The notes beneath the pieces were generated by a model, which made no database searches, had not been told where the DNA came from, and worked only from the letters and a program-made list of their open reading frames with translations. 12,188 nucleotides of DNA from Pilaira anomala (Eukaryota > Mucoromycota > Mucoromycetes > Mucorales > Mucoraceae). The position numbers and the translations under genes are program-made. Below, in pieces: positions 8,103 through 12,188 of this stretch (the first letter of the stretch is position 1; each line of letters starts with the position of its first letter). The stretch spans positions 1 through 12,188 of the forward strand of contig JAIXMQ010000209.1 in NCBI GenBank assembly GCA_025716855.1, read 5' to 3'.

Positions 8103-8987
8103 CCTGTTCCTAGAATCGATGAATGCCTTGAACAACTGCATGGTGCGCAATATTTTAGTTCTATTGACTTACAAAGTGGTTTTCACCAACAGCGTTTAAC
8201 TGATAGTGATTCAAAGAAGACTACTATTACAACAAGATATGGACAATTTCGTTGGAAAGTAATACCATTTGGATTAAAGAATAGTGGTGCACAATTTATG
8301 AAAATGATGAATTCTGTTTTACATGAATTGATTGACAAAATATGTATAGTATATATTGACGATGTTCTTATATTTACTAAAGATCCAAATATCGAAGTTC
8401 ACAAGAAACATGTCCATATGGTTATGAAGAAATTATCTGAGGCTGGTTTGGTAGTCAATAGAAATAAGTGCAAATTTAATCAAAAAACACTCACGTTTTT
8501 AGGGTACGACATTATTGCTAATGTTGGTATCAGTCCATCCAAGAAAAAGACTGAAGCTATTCTTTCGTGGCCTGTTCCCAAAAATGTACAAGATGTAAGG
8601 AAATTTATAGGAATGTGTCAATATTATAAATCTTTTCTATCGTCATTTGCTGGTGTAGCTGCACCTATTACTGATCTTACAAAAGGTTTTGGACCTAAAC
8701 AGCGTAGTATTGAATGGTCATCGGAATGTCAAGACGCTTTCAATCAGATCAAACAAATGGTTACTTCTGCTCCTGTCTTGCTGACTCCTTGTATGACTAA
8801 TAGGTGGCGAATTGAATGTGATAGTTCAAATTATAGTTGTGGTGGCGTTTTGTTACAAGAGGATCCAAATGATGACAATAAATGGAAACCAGTTGCTTAT
8901 GAATCTCATAAATATAGCTTACAAGAACGAGAATATCCAGCTCAAGAGAGAGAATACTTGGCTATATTGCACTGTTTACGTACCTAG
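8103..8987 (+). pseudogene. Pol fragment: RT palm/catalytic core to the first half of RNase H, ending at an in-frame TAG
   Basis: The frame reads PVPRIDECLEQL, then FSSIDLQSGFHQ with the first RT catalytic aspartate (codon 8166-8168), then the VIPFGLKNSGAQF motif and the YIDD catalytic pair (8352-8363). These belong to the polymerase that copies the element's RNA into DNA in cytoplasmic particles. After the connection region (FLGYDI, FIGMCQYY) comes RNase H, with its first acidic residue in ECDSSNYS (codon 8820-8822) and REYLAIL. It then stops at TAG (8985-8987), where Gypsy RNase H proteins normally have tryptophan. The fragment has no start of its own matching the domain. Its first in-frame ATG is at 8298, inside the RT. 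Confidence 0.9.
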
Positions 8988-10055
8988 CGTTGCTTTATAG
9001 AAGGAAATGATTATGAAGTTTATACTGATCATTTGCCCTTGAAGTACTATAATGACACTGCAAAAATTTCACCACGGTTAGAAAGATGGATGGCTGAATT
9101 AAGCTTATATTCACCAAAAATTATCTACAAACGAGGAGTTGATCAAGTTGTACCTGATAGTTTAAGTCGACGAGATGGCCCTGATTGTACCCCAAATGAC
9201 AACTCTTTTGAACCGAGATATCTTTATGATTCACCAGACGATTGTGCAGCTATAATATCAGAAAAAACTAGGCAATTTGACGATCCGTTAATTACAGATC
9301 CTATTCAAGATTGGCCACTGTTCTATTTTAAGGATGAAGATAACTGGCCTGAAAGATTCAAGAAGAACTTAAAGCAGCATGCAGATTCATACGTTGTAAA
9401 GGATCAACATATTTGGAAAAAGGTAAAAAATAATAACAACGATCGACAAGGTACAGAACTGGTAAAGTTTATTCCGTTTAAAAGACGTGCAGACTTAGTT
9501 GAAGATTTTCACCGTGGTTTTGGACATCAAGGAAAAACAACAGTTCAACAATTAATGAAAACCAGATTTTGGTGGCCAAAAATGACATATGATATTACAA
9601 CATGGTTGAGCCAATGCCCGGAATGCCAGTTACACTCACGTAAAGAACTGAATGTACATCATGCACCTATGAAGCCGCTGGAAGTACCACCTCCATTTTC
9701 CCGGTGGCATTTAGATTTCATCGGTGAACTGCCTACAACAAAAAATGGAAACAAATGGATCATTATGGCAGTTGACTACAATACCAATTGGCCAATTGCT
9801 CTTGCATTACCTGCTGCTACTGCTGACCAAATTGTAAAGTTTATTTATGAGGAAATTGTGATGCGTTTCTCATGTCCTACCGAAATTGTCACGGATCGAG
9901 GTGCAAACTTTATGTCAAAAATTTTAAAGCAATACATCACCAAATTAAAATCCAATCATATTTTCACAAGTGCTTTTCATCCAAGAACAAATTCAAAGTG
10001 TGAACGGTTGAATCAAACATTCAAACATATGCTTACTGATGTGATCGACACATAA
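8988..10055 (+). pseudogene. Pol fragment: RNase H C-terminus and integrase catalytic core
   Basis: The frame continues in phase after the TAG (FIEGNDYEVYTDHLPLKYY, the RNase H end). The integrase zinc module is HX4HX29CX2C (histidine codons 9510 and 9525, cysteine codons 9615 and 9624). The catalytic core has D at 9714-9716 (HLDFIGE), D at 9894-9896 (VTDRGANF) and E at 10002-10004 (KCERLNQ). The last two are separated by 35 residues, the D,D35E pattern of retroviral-type integrases that join cDNA to the host chromosome in the nucleus. At 10037 the frame runs into nested LTR 2, adds a few LTR-derived codons and stops at 10053-10055. Confidence 0.9.
10032..10036. repeat. Target-site duplication CTTAC, left copy (nested LTR 2)
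   Basis: CTTAC here and at 10397-10401 borders the second inserted LTR. Keeping one copy restores the frame (HMLT joined to KYVKGEVHSW). Confidence 0.88.
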
Positions 10056-10396
10056 TACATGTATTAATTACATAAGCTATGAAGATCACATTTTAATATC
10101 CGTCTGACTAATGTATAATTATGTTGTCAAATATATCAGCCAATGAGAACCGATCTAGAAATGGCATAATAATTTGTAGATCTGGTATTTAGCATTGTTG
10201 TGCAAGATTACTTTAAAGATGTATTATGGTATCATCCTGTAAGATGAACAATTACGACTCAGTTTTCAAAACATATATAAACACACACATTTTTTATAAA
10301 CAATAAATCATCTTATTTTGCGTCTGATTACTTTTTGTACCTTTCACTTTTTATTTTTTTATATTTCAATCTATTTTTAATAGCTTGATCTCATCA
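10037..10396 (+). mobile_element. Nested solo LTR 2 (360 bp) in the integrase domain
   Basis: It starts TGATGTGATC and ends GATCTCATCA, 9 of 10 bases matching as an inverted repeat. It is flanked by CTTAC. It contains CCAAT (10140-10144), TATATAAA (10274-10281) and AATAAA (10302-10307) in the + direction, as expected for a promoter-bearing LTR. No coding sequence is inside, so it is a solo LTR. By eye it is neither the host Gypsy LTR nor clearly the same family as nested LTR 1. The two share only TGAT...ATCA ends and an ATCTTATTTT word after AATAAA. Confidence 0.87.
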
Positions 10397-10401
10397 CTTA
10401 C
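10397..10401. repeat. Target-site duplication CTTAC, right copy (nested LTR 2)
   Basis: This copy pairs with 10032-10036, and integrase coding resumes after it. Confidence 0.88.
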
Positions 10402-10987
10402 AAAATATGTGAAAGGTGAGGTCCATAGCTGGGATGAATTTCTTGAAACTGCCTTATTCTCGTGTCGTATTAGAAAACATGCAACAACTGGTATGAGTCC
10501 TTTCTATATGACATATGGTGTTTCTCCAACTCTTCCAGGTGATCCACTACGCCCGTTTATGGATCCATTAACAGAAGAAGATCCTGAGCTAATTGCCGAG
10601 GATGCCTTGACTCACTTACGGTATTTAAGAGAAAATAGATTTTTAGCTGAAGATCGATTGAAGAGACAAGCCGAAAAAGACAAGAAAAAATGGGATGATG
10701 CATTGAAGAATCAAAAGACTCAAGTTTTCGAGGTGGATGAATATGTTATGATGCGTCATAAAAGCAAAAAAGGTCTAGAAATGAACTGGATGGGTCCATA
10801 TCAAGTGATAAAGCGAAATTTAGAATTCAATACCTATCAAGTAAAAGAAATCGAAGGAAAGATATACTCGTCTTGGGTTCACACCGATCGACTGCACCCT
10901 GTAAAATATGATGGAAGCCCAATCAATAAGTCATGGTATATCCCTCGCGTAGCTCGTGTAAAAGATAAAGAAGCAATGAGCTCCTAA
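10402..10987 (+). pseudogene. Pol C-terminal fragment: end of integrase with GPY/F module
   Basis: The frame resumes at KYVKGEVHSWDEFL, followed by HATTGMSPFYMTYG, the usual end of the integrase core, and a basic helical stretch. The GPY/F module (WMGPYQVIKRN...YSSWVHTDRLHPV) is the DNA-binding and multimerising tail found in Ty3/Gypsy integrases. About 25 residues follow to the TAA at 10985-10987. No chromodomain is recognisable there, so chromatin targeting, if any, must work another way. The fragment has no start codon at its beginning and exists only as the displaced 3' part of gag-pol. Confidence 0.9.
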
Positions 10988-10992
10988 CATAG

Positions 10993-11016
10993 AAAAAAAA
11001 AAAAAAAAAAAAAAAA
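10993..11016 (+). repeat. A24 tract between the pol stop and the polypurine tract
   Basis: 24 consecutive A lie five bases after the pol stop codon, on the sense strand. It may be a simple repeat grown by slippage, or an A-rich extension of the polypurine region. Confidence 0.8.
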
Positions 11017-11035
11017 CTTGATGTGCCTTTTATTT

Positions 11036-11045
11036 GGAAAGGGGG
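11036..11045 (+). other. Polypurine tract (plus-strand primer site)
   Basis: GGAAAGGGGG sits three bases (TAT) before the TG of the 3' LTR, the expected place for the RNase H-resistant primer of plus-strand synthesis. If priming is directly adjacent, the LTR would begin at 11046 (TATTGTCG) rather than 11049. Confidence 0.75.
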
Positions 11046-11048
11046 TAT

Positions 11049-11179
11049 TGTCGTAGCTTTGTATCACTCGAGATAAATATATAAATCATCTGAATTAATA
11101 ATTGTAATAAACATCATTTTTCATCTCCTAATTAATACTTTATATCTTTGGCTGTCTTCATACCAAAAGTCTCAAGACA
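11049..11179 (+). repeat. 3' LTR of the Gypsy element
   Basis: 131 bp, TG...CA, matching the 5' LTR at 127 of 129 bases across 11051-11179. AATAAA at 11106-11111 is the likely poly(A) signal of the element's RNA, and TATATAAA is at 11078-11085. Confidence 0.88.
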
Positions 11180-11183
11180 ATAG
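11180..11183. repeat. Right target-site duplication ATAG of the Gypsy element
   Basis: It follows the CA of the 3' LTR and equals 4894-4897. Confidence 0.65.
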
Positions 11184-11204
11184 TCTAAGTAGGTTGAAAG
11201 ATAT

Positions 11205-12184
11205 TGTTACGTTCGTAGAGGTGATGTTTTAAAGTAGATGGAAAAGAAAGAGTAAGAAAATAAGAGGGATAAATTCCAAATAAGTTCTTGCGTGAGCACC
11301 ATGTTTTAAGTTGTCAAACTAAAGTTTTTGAAAAATAAATAAAATAAAAGAAATTTATAACAATAAGTTATAAGTAAAGATAAAATAAAAGTAAAGTTTT
11401 ACAATGAATTAAAAAAAATAAAGAATAATTCAAGGGATCTTATGAGATATGAAATCTGTACGATATAGAATAAAAAGTTATAGTAAAAGTAAGATAAGAT
11501 TTATTGGAATTGCAGTTTTTGTGGGTTGTATTTATACTAAAGAGAGTCGGTTATGAGCTCCTTTGATAAAATGGCAAATTCTAGTCGTCGTGTCATTATC
11601 TTTTTGACATTGAAAATGATAGAGATCTTTTTCGATCTAGGTAATGTGTAATAAAAGTGTTTCTAAACTAAAAATAATTTGTTGAGTAAAATAAAGGTAT
11701 ATCTAAACTAAAAATTTGTTGAGTAATTGAAGTATTTCTAAATAAATAATATTGTGTTCGGTGAGAATTAATAAACTAAAATAAATTGTTGTTTTGACAG
11801 GCATGTGGCGATCTAGCATAGTAAATAAAGCAGTAAGGTTACATCCAGATACTGGGATTAAATATCTAATAAAATAGGAAGTTTATTATTGAATCATAAA
11901 AAACATATAAAAGATAAAGATGTTGATTCACACACTAAATTAGTATGAAATATAGAAGCAGATAACATACTAGTATAAACTCTATTATGATATCATATAT
12001 ATAACTCAGTAGTCTGTAAAATAAAGAAATATAAATACCCTCTCAGATTAGAATAGATACAATCTCTCTCACACTTTTATTCTACACTTTTTACATTTAA
12101 TAAACACTTGTAAACAGTCTCAAACTACTTATCTAGTTTTTATATCTTTTATTTCTATTATCTATTCTATATCACAACAAGGCA
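11205..12184 (+). mobile_element. Candidate further LTR (solo, or 5' LTR of an element continuing past the window)
   Basis: This 980-bp AT-rich stretch has no convincing gene. It starts TGTTACGTTC and ends AAGGCA. It is preceded by GATAT (11200-11204) and followed by GATA at the very end of the window, consistent with a 5-bp target duplication cut by the edge. TATAAATA (12030-12037) and AATAAA (12099-12104) lie near the right end in the order expected for U3-R-U5. The inverted match of the ends is weak. An alternative end at 12179 (...CAACA, matching TGTT as TGTT/AACA) would favour an LTR followed by an internal region. Confidence 0.4.
11653..11765. repeat. Three degenerate ~38-bp tandem repeats
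   Basis: Units at about 11653-11690, 11691-11726 and 11727-11765 share TCTAAACTAAAAA followed by TTTGTTGAGTAA. The third is diverged, and a shorter fourth match (AATAAACTAAAATAAATTGTTG) follows. If the surrounding LTR call is right, these are U3 repeats, a common site of enhancer-like repeats in LTRs. Confidence 0.6.
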
Positions 12185-12188
12185 GATA

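Larger units (their letters stand above)
5109..10987 (+). pseudogene. Gag-Pol polyprotein gene, interrupted by two solo LTRs and one nonsense codon
   Basis: The parts 5109-7754, 8103-10036 and 10402-10987 form one frame of 5166 bases (1722 codons with the stop) once each inserted LTR and one copy of its target duplication are set aside. Gag is fused to Pol without a frameshift or stop. Order: Gag capsid-like domain, RGG-rich stretch, CCHC knuckle, aspartic protease, reverse transcriptase, RNase H, integrase, GPY/F. Breaks: LTR at 7755-8097 in RT, TAG at 8985-8987 in RNase H, LTR at 10037-10396 in the integrase. Protease DSG, RT YIDD and integrase D,D,E residues are all kept. This suggests that the damage is recent relative to the loss of selection. 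Confidence 0.92.
4898..11179 (+). mobile_element. Full-length but disabled Ty3/Gypsy LTR retrotransposon with two nested solo LTRs
   Basis: All structural parts are present in order: 5' LTR, tRNA primer-binding site, a short leader, one gag-pol frame, a polypurine tract and the 3' LTR, flanked by ATAG. RT and RNase H precede the integrase, which defines Ty3/Gypsy rather than Copia order. The span is about 6.28 kb, of which 713 bp are the two nested insertions with their extra target duplications, giving an original element of about 5.57 kb. The integrase ends in a GPY/F module without a recognisable chromodomain. It cannot encode a complete polyprotein, but its LTRs and priming sites look usable, so in principle it could be moved by proteins from a related copy. 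Confidence 0.93.

Noticed and set aside
11553..11877. Small two-exon gene (ATG at 11553, possible GTAATG donor near 11641, TTGACAG acceptor near 11800, TAG at 11875)
   Set aside because: It would give only about 54 residues with no recognisable motif, and the interval lies inside a probable LTR with tandem repeats.

Overview
The window looks like an accessory, transposon-rich stretch of an AT-rich fungal genome, most likely an early-diverging (Mucoromycota-like) fungus. That placement is inference from style: short 54-87 bp GT-AG introns, a Tnp2/Transposase_21-type gene of the kind common in those fungi, and a fungal-type Ty3/Gypsy element primed by what looks like initiator tRNA-Met. No rRNA, tRNA, CRISPR or ordinary housekeeping gene was found.

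Left third (1-4893): a 743-bp AT-rich leader with a long T tract and a degenerate ~84-bp tandem duplication is followed by one intron-containing gene (744-3878). Seven exons splice in frame to a 904-residue CMC/Tnp2-like (Plavaka/CACTA-type) transposase with an N-terminal CxC..H..H finger, a four-cysteine zinc ribbon and a DDE-type core. The next ~1 kb is non-coding and carries a cluster of AACAAGT/ACTTGTT motifs. No terminal inverted repeats were found, so it is open whether this is a mobile element or a host-retained gene.

Middle (4894-11183): one full-length Ty3/Gypsy LTR retrotransposon with short LTRs (134 and 131 bp, TG...CA, 127/129 identical over the shared core), an ATAG target-site duplication, a tRNA primer-binding site, a polypurine tract and a single gag-pol frame in the order Gag, CCHC knuckle, protease, RT, RNase H, integrase, GPY/F. 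The frame is broken in exactly three places. Two are insertions of foreign solo LTRs, 343 bp in the RT domain with target duplication GTATC and 360 bp in the integrase with target duplication CTTAC. The third is a TGG-to-TAG type nonsense codon in RNase H. Removing each insertion with one copy of its duplication restores the reading frame exactly (5166 coding bases, 1722 codons including the stop). The element therefore cannot make a full polyprotein, although its catalytic motifs are still intact.

Right end (11184-12188): no convincing gene. The stretch from 11205 to the window edge has the layout of another LTR (TG start, late TATA box, AATAAA, CA end) flanked by GATA(T), so it may be a third foreign LTR that landed 21 bp beyond the Gypsy element. 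Overall the window records repeated retrotransposon insertion and LTR-LTR recombination next to an intact DNA-transposon transposase gene.
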